This document shows, piece by piece, positions 8,916 to 17,837 of a DNA stretch of 64,000 nucleotides. The stretch is taken from contig NZ_WMIC01000005.1 of NCBI RefSeq assembly GCF_009711135.1, positions 248,001-312,000 of the forward strand. Direction: 5' to 3'. The notes under the pieces were generated by a model. It searched no databases. It was not told where the DNA came from and saw only the letters and a program-made list of their open reading frames with translations. Positions within the stretch are counted from its first letter, which is position 1. Each line of letters begins with the position of its first letter. Both the position numbers and the translations under genes were made by a program. The stretch comes from Flavobacterium sp. LC2016-01 (lineage in GTDB: Bacteria; Bacteroidota; Bacteroidia; Flavobacteriales; Flavobacteriaceae).

Positions 8916-11909
8916 TTATTTTATAATGGCTTCTTGAATTATTTGCTGAATTTCTTCGCGAATTTTTCCTTTGGCTAATTTATTTTCGTCATTCGTAACT
9001 CCCGGGTAGGTTCTGTTGGATAGAAAAACATACACAATTTCTGTTTTTGGGTCGACCCAAGCCATGTTTCCGGTAAATCCGGTATGACCAAAACTGGCTT
9101 CCGAAACACATTCGCAAGTTGGACCGCCTTTACCAATTCTTTTATCAAAACCTAAGCCTCTTAAAACGCCTTTGTCTTTGTAATAACAGGTATTAAAAGC
9201 ATCAAAAGTTTGTGGTGAAAAATATTGAATGCCGCCGTAATTTCCTTTTTGCAAAAACAGCTGCATCATTTTGGCAACGTCCATTGCATTAGAAAAAATT
9301 CCGGCATGTCCTGCAACACCGCCTTCCATCGCCGCCGCCATATCGTGAACGTAACCTTGAATAGGCTGATGTCTGAAATAATTGTCAATTTCAGTAGGAG
9401 CGATATTGCTTTTTTCGAATTTGTCCAACGGATTATAAAGCGTATAATTCATTCCCAGTGTGCTGTAGAAATTCTCTTTGCTCAGATCTTCCAGTTTTTG
9501 ATGCGTTTTTCTTTCTAAATATTCTTTTAGAATGATGAACGTAAAATCGCTGTATCGATATTCTTTTTTTGCTAATAAAGGAGTATCAGCAATAATTTTC
9601 ATAATCGTATCATGATAGTCATTTCTCAAGTAAAGACTGTCAGCTACTTTGGTTGTAAAACCATTTTCGGCAATTTTTCGATAGTATTTTTCAGAAGGAT
9701 TTTTATTCTTGTCTAATGTCGCAGTGTAAAACGGAATCCACGCCTGTAATCCTGCGTAATGGTTTAGCAAATCTTTGAAAATGATGTTTTCTTTGTTTGT
9801 TTTCGCAAAAAAGGGCATCATATCTTTCAATTTGGTATCTAAGGTAACTTTGTTTTTATCATACAATTGCATCACATTTGGCAGTGTCGAAATCATTTTT
9901 GAAATCGAAGCTACGTCATATAAATCTGAGTTAGTTACTTTTTTTCCGTTATCGTAGGTTTGTGATCCGTATGATTTCTGGAAAATTACGTTTCCTTTTC
10001 TCGCCACTAAAACCTGTATTCCCGGTGCCATTTTTCCGTCAATTGCTTTTTGCGCTACGGCATCAATTTTTGATAGAATCGCCGGATTCATATTGACATT
10101 TTCAGGAGCATTAAAAGCCAGACGGTTTAATTTTTCGGTCGTTAGTCCGTCATTTACTTTGAAGAAATTATTAATCGAAACCGGCAGTTTTCCTTTTGCA
10201 GCAACGGCTCCAAAAAGTAATTCGGCAGAAACCACTTGACTTATATCTGAATTTTGATAAGAAACTACTAATCCTTCAATATCTTCAAAATCAGTGATCG
10301 ATAATAAGGAATATGGTTTGGCAAAAACATCCAGAATTACTTTGTTGTGTTTCGCAACTTCTTTCAGCCAAAGCATTTCTGTTAAAGTAAATTCTTGTTT
10401 TTCCCAAGGTTTATTTACTTTATGAAAGCTGATGATAACCTTATCAAATTTTTTCAATTCCTGATTCAGACTGTCAAGATTATTGTCTTTAACTTCTGTG
10501 ATTTCAGTATATTTTTTTAAAGTAGAAACAAAAGCACTATTGGTGTCATCGCCTAATTTTATGTAAGCAATTTTCTGATTCAGTTCTTTTATTGGAAGAA
10601 TTTCTTTCTCATTTTTTAAAACGGTAACGGCATTTTCATACAATTGATAATGCAAAGCATCATTTTGCGACGGGTTAAGATCATTGTAAATATTAGCCAT
10701 TTCAATTGGCTTGTAATGATTTAATCCTGCTTTAAATTTATAATGCAGAATTTTTTTAACCGAATGTGCTAAACGTTCTTCGGTTATAGTACTGTTTGTG
10801 TAAGCTTCTTCTAATTTTACAACCGCTACAGGAACATTTTCAGGACAAAGTAAAATGTCATTTCCAGCCAGAAATGCTGCAATTTCAAGATCTCCCGGAC
10901 CTTTAAAATTACTTGCGCCTTTCATGGCCAAACCATCAGTAAAAATTAAACCGTCGAAACCTAATTCTTTTTGAAGCAGATTCGTAACTACATTATACGA
11001 AGTAGAAGAAGGCAGATTTGGAATTGGTTCTAAACTTGGAATATTAAGGTGTCCAACCATCACTGAAACTAAACCTTCATCAAATAAACGTTTGTAAGGA
11101 TATAATTCGACTAAATCGATTCTTTCTTTTGAAAAATTTACCAAAGGCAGTGCGTAATGCGAATCGGTTGCGGTATCGCCATGTCCAGGAAAATGTTTTC
11201 CGGTACTGAAAACGCCTTGACTCTGCACGCCTTTGATTAAAGCAGTTGCTTTGTTGGCTACATTAACTTTGTCTTCGCCAAAAGAACGGTTTCCGATAAT
11301 TGGGTTTTTAGGATTGGTGTTGATGTCCAAAACAGGAGCAAAATTGAAATGAATCCCAATTCGCTTGTTTTCATTGGCCATATTTCTTCCTACTTTTTCA
11401 ATTAAATTTAAATCCTGAATCGCGCCTAAAGTCATATTCCAAGGATAACGATAAGTAGAATCTAAACGCATTGCTAATCCCCATTCAGCATCAATTCCGA
11501 TGAACAAAGGCACTTTTGCTTTTGACTGATATAAATTGGTCAATTTTGCCTGACGAACGGGACCGCCCTGAAAAAAGATAACACTTCCAACTTTATATTC
11601 TTCAATTAAATTTTTGATTTGATTGACATGAACAGAGTCTTTATTTGAATAAGCTGAAACCATGAACAACTGACCCACTTTTTCACGAAGCGTCATTTTG
11701 CTGTAAATGCTGTCAACCCAAGCTGACTCTTTATCTGAATCTTTGAAAAAGGTTTTTTTCGCTGATTTGTCTGTTTTGTAAACAACCGTATCTTTTACTG
11801 TAATATCTTTTTTTGAATCTGTAATTGCATTGTTTTTTTTGACAGCGCAATTGGTGATTAAAAATAAAAATGAAGCACAAAGGCTGATCTTTATGATGTA
11901 ATCTTTCAT
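8916..11909 (-). CDS. GH3 NagZ-type hexosaminidase fused to beta-lactamase/AmiE-type domain
   Basis: This 997-residue lipoprotein has the lipobox LITNC near residue 21. Residues about 65-390 form a GH3 N-domain with the NagZ signature KHFPGHGDTATDSH (about 238-251) and the nucleophile region FTDGLAMKGA (about 320). Residues about 400-600 fit the GH3 C-domain. Residues about 610-997 form a serine beta-lactamase-type domain with SISK (about 667), a YSD motif and HTGFTG (942). The fusion would remove GlcNAc from GlcNAc-MurNAc-peptides and may cleave the peptide from MurNAc, as the separate NagZ and AmiE enzymes do in Bacillus. A close paralogue of the C-terminal domain is encoded at 33566. It sits between the SSS symporter and acyltransferase genes in a putative operon. 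Confidence 0.9.
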   Translation of the reverse strand: MKDYIIKISLCASFLFLITNCAVKKNNAITDSKKDITVKDTVVYKTDKSAKKTFFKDSDKESAWVDSIYSKMTLREKVGQLFMVSAYSNKDSVHVNQIKNLIEEYKVGSVIFFQGGPVRQAKLTNLYQSKAKVPLFIGIDAEWGLAMRLDSTYRYPWNMTLGAIQDLNLIEKVGRNMANENKRIGIHFNFAPVLDINTNPKNPIIGNRSFGEDKVNVANKATALIKGVQSQGVFSTGKHFPGHGDTATDSHYALPLVNFSKERIDLVELYPYKRLFDEGLVSVMVGHLNIPSLEPIPNLPSSTSYNVVTNLLQKELGFDGLIFTDGLAMKGASNFKGPGDLEIAAFLAGNDILLCPENVPVAVVKLEEAYTNSTITEERLAHSVKKILHYKFKAGLNHYKPIEMANIYNDLNPSQNDALHYQLYENAVTVLKNEKEILPIKELNQKIAYIKLGDDTNSAFVSTLKKYTEITEVKDNNLDSLNQELKKFDKVIISFHKVNKPWEKQEFTLTEMLWLKEVAKHNKVILDVFAKPYSLLSITDFEDIEGLVVSYQNSDISQVVSAELLFGAVAAKGKLPVSINNFFKVNDGLTTEKLNRLAFNAPENVNMNPAILSKIDAVAQKAIDGKMAPGIQVLVARKGNVIFQKSYGSQTYDNGKKVTNSDLYDVASISKMISTLPNVMQLYDKNKVTLDTKLKDMMPFFAKTNKENIIFKDLLNHYAGLQAWIPFYTATLDKNKNPSEKYYRKIAENGFTTKVADSLYLRNDYHDTIMKIIADTPLLAKKEYRYSDFTFIILKEYLERKTHQKLEDLSKENFYSTLGMNYTLYNPLDKFEKSNIAPTEIDNYFRHQPIQGYVHDMAAAMEGGVAGHAGIFSNAMDVAKMMQLFLQKGNYGGIQYFSPQTFDAFNTCYYKDKGVLRGLGFDKRIGKGGPTCECVSEASFGHTGFTGNMAWVDPKTEIVYVFLSNRTYPGVTNDENKLAKGKIREEIQQIIQEAIIK

Positions 11910-11987
11910 AGTAATATGTTTTAAATCAATTGAAGATTAATTTTTAACCTTCAATTGATTAATAAGTTATTTGTGTTTTTAAGCAGG

Positions 11988-13493
11988 TTAAAAACTTATT
12001 TTTTCGCTTGTGCGGGAACTTGTAAGGTATAATCCTAAATAGGTTATTAATCCGTTTAGCACGATTAATTCATTATCGAAAACGTATCCTGAAAGCAACA
12101 GTTTCGAATTTTCATTTATTAAATAGGTTAGGAAAGGAGCGGCCAAACACATTAACGGCACCAGTTTATCATTAACATTTCTTGATTTTTGGAACAATCC
12201 AAAAGCGTATAATCCTAACAACGGTCCGTAAGTATAAGAAGCGACTTTGAAAATCATTCCAACAACAGAACTGTCATTGATGGTATTGAAAATAATAATT
12301 ACAAAGAAAATTAATACCGAAAAACTGATGTGTACCAAATGTCTGGTTCTAACGGTGTTTTTTCGGGTACTATCACTTTTATCCATTCCTAAAAAATCAA
12401 CGCAAAAAGAAGTTGTTAAAGCCGTCAAAGCCGAATCTGTGGTAGCAAAAGTGGCCGCGATAATTCCAAGTAAAAATACAATTGCAGGAACAACAGCTAA
12501 ATGATTTAAGGCAATTTCAGGGAAAAGTAAATCGGTTCTTGGTTTGCCTGTAATCAAATCAGTTGGAACTGCAATTCCGTTTTTATTTGCATAAATGTAT
12601 AATAAGGCTCCAACGCTTAAAAAGAAAATATTGATAATCACAAAGATTCCCGTAAAAGTGAACATGTTTTTTTGTGCTTCGCCAATGTTTTTACAGCTCA
12701 GGTTTTTTTGCATTAAATCCTGATCGAGACCTGTCATGGCAATAGTAACAAACATTCCGCCTAAAATTTGTTTGATGAAATGGAATTTACTTCCGAAGAA
12801 ATCATCAAAGAAAAATATTTTAGAATAATTACTGTTTTTTACTTCTTCGAATGCGCCAATAGCACTTAAATCCATACGATCGCAAATGAAATAAATAGTA
12901 AGGAAAACCGATGTTACAAGGAAAAACGTCTGCAAAGTATCAGTGATAATAATCGTTTTTAGTCCGCCTCTGTAGGTATAAGAGAAAATTAAAATCAGAG
13001 AAATTAATACAGTAAACGCGAATGGAATATGATAGAAATCAAATACAAAACGCTGCAATACAATAACCACTAAATAAAGTCTGAATGCTGAACTTATGGT
13101 TCTGCTGATTAAGAAAATCGAAGCAGCAGTTTTGTAGCTGTAAAGTCCCATTCTTTGTTCAATATAACCATAAATTGAAGTCAAATTCATTCGGTAATAC
13201 AATGGCAGCAATAGTTTTGTGATTACAATAAATCCAAGAGCATTTCCTAATACAAACTGAAAATATTTAAATTGTTCACCGCTTGGTGCGCCAACTTCTC
13301 CGGGAACGGATATAAAGGTTACTCCAGAAAGAGCTGTTCCAATCATACCAAAAGCAACTAAATACCATTTAGAATTTTTATTGGCTGTAAAAAAAGCATC
13401 ATTTCCGCTGTCTTTTCTGCTTACTCTGTGAGAGATATAGAATAGTGTTCCGAAATAAACGATAATAAGTAGAAGGATGGTACTTGGTGTCAT
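11988..13493 (-). CDS. Sodium:solute symporter (SSS family)
   Basis: This 501-residue protein has about thirteen membrane segments. It shows SSS features: an early Gly/Ser-rich TM (GMIGTALSGVTFISVPGEV, about residues 50-68), YGYIEQRMG, and a conserved TM9-like stretch with ATTDSALTALTTS. The family imports solutes with Na+. Its position next to murQ, a NamZ-type and a NagZ-type gene suggests uptake of MurNAc or a small amino sugar. As far as I recall, the MurNAc importer of Tannerella is also an inner-membrane transporter encoded beside murQ. The substrate is inferred from context only. Confidence 0.85.
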   Translation of the reverse strand: MTPSTILLLIIVYFGTLFYISHRVSRKDSGNDAFFTANKNSKWYLVAFGMIGTALSGVTFISVPGEVGAPSGEQFKYFQFVLGNALGFIVITKLLLPLYYRMNLTSIYGYIEQRMGLYSYKTAASIFLISRTISSAFRLYLVVIVLQRFVFDFYHIPFAFTVLISLILIFSYTYRGGLKTIIITDTLQTFFLVTSVFLTIYFICDRMDLSAIGAFEEVKNSNYSKIFFFDDFFGSKFHFIKQILGGMFVTIAMTGLDQDLMQKNLSCKNIGEAQKNMFTFTGIFVIINIFFLSVGALLYIYANKNGIAVPTDLITGKPRTDLLFPEIALNHLAVVPAIVFLLGIIAATFATTDSALTALTTSFCVDFLGMDKSDSTRKNTVRTRHLVHISFSVLIFFVIIIFNTINDSSVVGMIFKVASYTYGPLLGLYAFGLFQKSRNVNDKLVPLMCLAAPFLTYLINENSKLLLSGYVFDNELIVLNGLITYLGLYLTSSRTSEKISF

Positions 13494-13556
13494 TTTATAG
13501 TTTTGATGGGTTGTTTTTTTTTATAAATTACTCAAAAAATACGTTTCTTTTTAATT

Positions 13557-13589
13557 AGGCCTAACAAGTTTTTGAAACCTGCTAGGCCG
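13557..13589. terminator. Hairpin between murQ and symporter genes
   Basis: GGCCTAACAAGTTTTT pairs imperfectly with AAACCTGCTAGGCC to form a long stem. It is related to the CCTAACAGGTTTTTAAAACC hairpins at 27,285. It may attenuate or partly terminate transcription inside the operon, or simply be a dispersed repeat. Confidence 0.5.
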
Positions 13590-13666
13590 CCGTTAAAACT
13601 CAAAAATTGAAAAAAATGCAGTTTTTGATTTGTATAAATCTATAAAAAGATTTTAATGTGTGGTTT

Positions 13667-14494
13667 CTAGTTTTCTAGATTTTTGTTTTGAGCCTGCAAA
13701 ACAGCTCTTACGCTTTTGTGTTTATGAAGCAATTCTTCGGCTAAATCATGTTCAATTCCAAGTTCTTCGATAATCATTTTGATCGCTCGTTTTACCAGTT
13801 TTTCGTTAGACAGCTGCATGTCGACCATTTTGTTGCCTTTTACTTTTCCAAGCTTAATCATTACCGAAGTAGAGATCATGTTTAGAGTTAGTTTTTGTGC
13901 AGTTCCCGCTTTCATTCTCGTGCTTCCGGTTAAGAATTCTGGTCCTACGATTAATTCAATTGGATGATCTGCTTCCTGAGCAATAAGTCCGTTGCTGATG
14001 CAGGAAATACTTCCAGTTTTAATATTGTGTTCTTTGGCTTTTTTCAAAGCGCCCAAAACATAAGGTGTGTTTCCAGAAGCTGCAATTCCGATGATAAAAT
14101 CTAAGCTTGAAATTTCAAACTTAGCTAAATCTTTCCATGCTTGTTCTGTATCATCTTCAGCATTTTCAACTGCTTTTCTGATGGCAGTATCGCCGCCGGC
14201 AATAATTCCGATAATCATATCATGCGGAACGCCAAAAGTAGGAGGGCATTCAGATGCATCTAAAATTCCAATTCTTCCAGAAGTTCCGGCTCCAATATAA
14301 AATAATCGGCCACCCAGCTGCATTTTTTTCACAATCGCTTTAACCAGTTTTTCGATTTTAGGAATCTGCCCTTCGATAATACTCGGTACTTTTTTGTCTT
14401 CTGTATTAATGTTGATAAGAAGTTCTTTCACGCTCATTTGATCCAAATCTTTGTACAAAGATTCTTGTTCAGTTTCAGGATTTTTATTGTTCAT
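13667..14494 (-). CDS. murQ: N-acetylmuramic acid 6-phosphate etherase
   Basis: In this 275-residue SIS-domain protein the sugar-phosphate site is GAGTSGR (68-74), followed by the MurQ-specific LDASECPPTFG (78-88) and AVENAEDD (108-115). E82 and E113 match the two glutamates needed for lyase chemistry in E. coli MurQ, and a later STRMKAGTAQK motif completes the signature. The enzyme splits MurNAc-6-phosphate into GlcNAc-6-phosphate and D-lactate in the cytoplasm. Both products have dedicated enzymes in the same locus: NagA and NagB for the sugar and the FAD/Fe-S oxidase for lactate. Length and motifs are intact. Confidence 0.95.
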   Translation of the reverse strand: MNNKNPETEQESLYKDLDQMSVKELLININTEDKKVPSIIEGQIPKIEKLVKAIVKKMQLGGRLFYIGAGTSGRIGILDASECPPTFGVPHDMIIGIIAGGDTAIRKAVENAEDDTEQAWKDLAKFEISSLDFIIGIAASGNTPYVLGALKKAKEHNIKTGSISCISNGLIAQEADHPIELIVGPEFLTGSTRMKAGTAQKLTLNMISTSVMIKLGKVKGNKMVDMQLSNEKLVKRAIKMIIEELGIEHDLAEELLHKHKSVRAVLQAQNKNLEN

Positions 14495-14619
14495 TTTTCT
14501 TTTCTTTTTTTTGATTTTTAAAACAGCAGATTTTGATATTTTTTGCTTTCGATAATTTGTATAAGGGGTCTCTATTTTGATAAAAAATAGTCAATTTTGG
14601 AATTAAGAAACAGTTTTGT

Positions 14620-15819
14620 TTAATAAATCAAGTAGGGCTTTCTCATGATTTGAAAAGCTTCTAAATCTTTTTTCCAGCTTTCTCGAATGTCTTTTTCTGA
14701 AACTCCAGATTCAATTTGCTGCTGCAATTTTTTTGTTCCGGCAAGTTTGGTAAAAAAAGCATTAAAGAATTTCGTTTTGTCGCTGGTATTTTGATAGGCT
14801 TTTATGAGCCATTTTAATTCGAATTTTTCTAGTTTAGGATAAGAAGTTAAATCTTCTCCAAAACATTCTTTTCCGTTATAAAGCGGATCTTTGGCTCCAA
14901 AATTTGGCTTCGGAGTAAAACTGAAATTTGTTTTTGTCAAGTACGGAGAGCCATAAATTTGAAATTGTTTTTCGGTTCCTCGTCCAACGCTAACATTCGT
15001 TCCTTCAAAAAGGCATAAACTTGCGTATAGATTTATGGATTGATCGTTTGGCAAATTTGGAGATGGTTTTACCAATAAACTGTATTTCATTTTTCGATTA
15101 TAATTTACGCATGGAATAACAGTCAGTTTGCATTGTGCGGCATTTTTTAGCCATTTTTCTCCATTTACCATTTGTGCATATTCTCCAATTGTCATTCCGT
15201 GAAGAAGCGGAACTGGGTGCATGCCCACAAAACTGGTAAATTCTTTTTCTAAAAGCGGACCGTCAACAATACTTCCGTTAGGATTTGGGCGGTCAAGAAT
15301 TATAAGCGGGACATTGTTTTCTGCACAAGCTTCCATTACGTAATGCAGTGAAGAAATGTAGGTATAAAAACGAGCGCCAACATCCTGCAGATCGAAAATC
15401 ATAATGTCGATTCCTGCTAATTGCTCCGGTTTTGGCTTTTTATTGTCTCCATAAAGTGAAATTATTGATAAACCGGTTTTAGGATCTTTTCCGTCAACGA
15501 CATGTTCACCTGCATCTGCAGTTCCTCTAAATCCATGTTCAGGAGCAAAAATGGTTTGTATGGCAACTTTCTTCTCTAATAAAAAATCTACCAAATGAGT
15601 TTTGTCAGACAAAATTCCGGTTTGATTGGTAACGATTCCTATTTTTTTATCCTTTAAAAGCGGTAAATATTTCTCGTAATTATCAGCTCCTGTTTTAATT
15701 GCAGGAGGATTAATGGCTGAGGTACTGCCTTTTGTCACCGCTGAAAGTGAATTAGAATAAGAAGACGTAACAATGAAAGAAGTTACAATAAGAACACTTT
15801 TTGCTATGAATTTTATCAT
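14620..15819 (-). CDS. namZ: NamZ-type exo-beta-N-acetylmuramidase (DUF1343)
   Basis: This 399-residue exported protein has an N-terminal signal region (MIKFIAKSVLIVTSFIVTSS). DUF1343 motifs are clear: GIVTNQTGIL, FAPEHGFRG, IFDLQDVGARFYTY, ILDRPNPNG and LLHGMTIGEYA. DUF1343 includes the B. subtilis exo-lytic muramidase NamZ (GH171), which removes MurNAc from non-reducing glycan ends. It lies just downstream of susCD and upstream of murQ, so the MurNAc it frees would be the symporter's likely cargo. The location is probably periplasmic. The DUF1343 call is firm; the enzyme activity follows from family and context. Confidence 0.88.
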   Translation of the reverse strand: MIKFIAKSVLIVTSFIVTSSYSNSLSAVTKGSTSAINPPAIKTGADNYEKYLPLLKDKKIGIVTNQTGILSDKTHLVDFLLEKKVAIQTIFAPEHGFRGTADAGEHVVDGKDPKTGLSIISLYGDNKKPKPEQLAGIDIMIFDLQDVGARFYTYISSLHYVMEACAENNVPLIILDRPNPNGSIVDGPLLEKEFTSFVGMHPVPLLHGMTIGEYAQMVNGEKWLKNAAQCKLTVIPCVNYNRKMKYSLLVKPSPNLPNDQSINLYASLCLFEGTNVSVGRGTEKQFQIYGSPYLTKTNFSFTPKPNFGAKDPLYNGKECFGEDLTSYPKLEKFELKWLIKAYQNTSDKTKFFNAFFTKLAGTKKLQQQIESGVSEKDIRESWKKDLEAFQIMRKPYLIY

Positions 15820-15997
15820 TGTAATTACAGTTAATAGTTAAGGCAAAAATGCACTAATAAAATTAGGTTATTATTTGATTGCTATTGATGTTTTTTGATT
15901 GTAGTAGTGCGGATATTGTAGAAATGGGTATCTGAGTTTTTCAGATTTAGGATTGTATTTTGTCTGTTACGATATGTGTGTAAAAAGACTTTTTAAA

Positions 15998-16036
15998 TAC
16001 TGCCTCTGGTTAGATTTAGGTTCCAGAGGCAGTTTT
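15998..16036. terminator. Hairpin between susD and namZ
   Basis: The perfect stem ACTGCCTCTGG/CCAGAGGCAGT encloses a 13-nt loop. The T-run is on the plus-strand side; on the minus strand the stem is followed by TATTTAAAAAG, a weak U-tract. It may act as a partial terminator that sets higher susCD than namZ-murQ expression, as is common after susD genes. Confidence 0.6.
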
Positions 16037-16071
16037 TTATAAGGGCAAATAATTTATTTATGAATTTGGAA

Positions 16072-17805
16072 TTACCAACCAGGGTTTTGTTTTAAAGTCA
16101 CACCTTCTGCGGCATATAAGCTGATATCATTTGTTGGAATTGCGCTTAAGTAATTTTTTGGTGATACAAATAATCTTGACACACCTGCTGCATAAGGAAT
16201 TACATATCCGTCTGAATTTACTTTTGTTTTAGAGTTAGTTCCTATCAAAGCAATTATTCTTGCTCCTAAAACAACATCTGGATTAGCATTTGAATCTAAA
16301 TAATCTCCTTTTTTCCAACGCATAAGATCTTCTTTTCTCATAGTAGTCCAACTCATAAACTCAATTCTGCGTTCACGACGAATCTCCCATGTAATTGGAT
16401 TAACAACTCCTGCTTTTTGCTCTAATGCTGTTGTTCTTTGTGGATCATCTATTTGTACTCCGTTAGCCGATGCATTTGTTCCATCTGTAGTCAAAGTAGC
16501 TATTCCTGCACGTGTACGAACTTTGTTGATTGATAAATTAAGATCAGCGTTAGTGACTGTACCTAACTCTGCACAAGCTTCAGCATAATTCAAATAAACT
16601 TCACTTAGTGTAAAAACGGGAGCGTCAATTTGGTTTTGTCCACCAGTTGTAACCTCTGTACCAGTTGTAGCAGGATTGTTATATAACTGAAATACGTAAC
16701 CTGTTATAGATGTCAAACCATTAAAAGGCTTATCAGAATAAGCATAATCTGCTGTACTAAAAGCTTTAGCAAATCTTGGATCTCTGTTAGCAAAAGTATT
16801 GGCAATATTGTTATCGCCTAAATACTGAGCATTACCAGTTTGTTTGATAGGAAGTCCGTTAGTAGTCACATAACTTTCTGCAGCAAATTTTGTCAATCCG
16901 TTTTGAACAGTAGAGGTATTAGTGTACGATTGTACTGAATTTCCTAAAACACCTTTGATGTATCTTTTTGTCAAAATTACTTCAGTATTTCCTAATAACT
17001 CAACAGAGTTGTAAAGTGCTTTCCAATCTGTGTTTAGTTTGTATGAATTATTGTTCATTACAGCTAAAGAAGCATCTTTTGCTTTCTGAAGATACGTATT
17101 TCCATTCTGACCTAAATTGTATTTTCTGTAAGTACCTTCACCCAAACATACTCGGCTTAATAATGCATAAGCAGTATATTTATTTACAGTAACATTGCTG
17201 TCATCAACGTTTAATAACATTGGAATTGCTTCTTCCAAATCTTTAATAACATTGTCTATTACTTCTGCTCTAGATAAAGCAGGTTTATACACATTAGCAT
17301 CACTTTGAGCTAAATATTTGTCTGTATATGGCACATCACCAAATTGCTGTGCTAAACGAAAATAAGTATGAGCTCTAAAAAACTTTGCAACACCTATGTA
17401 GTGATTTTTCTTCGCCTGATCCATAGGTACATTAGGAACTCTTTCTAACATAAGATTACAACGACGAATTAAAGTATAATATTCGTTCCAGTTTGCGTTA
17501 GTAGAGTTTGCAGCCGTTGGAAAGTTAGTAAAAACGTTATTAGCCAGGTTGTCATCTATTAATCCTGTAGCTGCATGAAAGTAAAAATCAGCTGTAACAC
17601 CAGTATTGTTTCCGTAACCGTTAAAGGTATTATAGTTCAACCAAGAATATGTTTTTACGTTATTTTCTGAAGTCCAAAAATTGTCGTCTGAAAACACATC
17701 TTCAGGAGGTGTATCCAAAAAATCTGAACAGCTAACAGCTAAACTTGCAAAAGTAAGCAAGGCAACTGATAGTTTTATCTTAGAGTTTGTTATTAATTTT
17801 CTCAT
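16072..17805 (-). CDS. SusD/RagB outer-membrane lipoprotein
   Basis: This 577-residue lipoprotein has the lipobox LAVSC near residue 26 followed by SDFLDTPPED, a standard SusD N-terminus. The TPR-like helices (YTLIRRCNLMLERV, KFFRAHTYFRLAQQFGDVPY) and the C-terminal block with EIRRERRIEFM and RWKKGDYL are diagnostic. It is a surface glycan-binding partner that caps the SusC pore. It lies 32 nt after susC in the same operon. Given the downstream enzymes, its ligand is probably a peptidoglycan fragment or amino-sugar oligomer (inference). Confidence 0.93.
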   Translation of the reverse strand: MRKLITNSKIKLSVALLTFASLAVSCSDFLDTPPEDVFSDDNFWTSENNVKTYSWLNYNTFNGYGNNTGVTADFYFHAATGLIDDNLANNVFTNFPTAANSTNANWNEYYTLIRRCNLMLERVPNVPMDQAKKNHYIGVAKFFRAHTYFRLAQQFGDVPYTDKYLAQSDANVYKPALSRAEVIDNVIKDLEEAIPMLLNVDDSNVTVNKYTAYALLSRVCLGEGTYRKYNLGQNGNTYLQKAKDASLAVMNNNSYKLNTDWKALYNSVELLGNTEVILTKRYIKGVLGNSVQSYTNTSTVQNGLTKFAAESYVTTNGLPIKQTGNAQYLGDNNIANTFANRDPRFAKAFSTADYAYSDKPFNGLTSITGYVFQLYNNPATTGTEVTTGGQNQIDAPVFTLSEVYLNYAEACAELGTVTNADLNLSINKVRTRAGIATLTTDGTNASANGVQIDDPQRTTALEQKAGVVNPITWEIRRERRIEFMSWTTMRKEDLMRWKKGDYLDSNANPDVVLGARIIALIGTNSKTKVNSDGYVIPYAAGVSRLFVSPKNYLSAIPTNDISLYAAEGVTLKQNPGW

Positions 17806-17837
17806 TTTGATTACTTTTTAATTTTTAAATACCTTTT

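Noticed and set aside
16968..17192. Plus-strand frames inside the susD, susC and Rhs genes (for example 16968-17192, 18167-18370, 60877-61164)
   Set aside because: They lie antisense to long, well-supported genes and show no protein family features.
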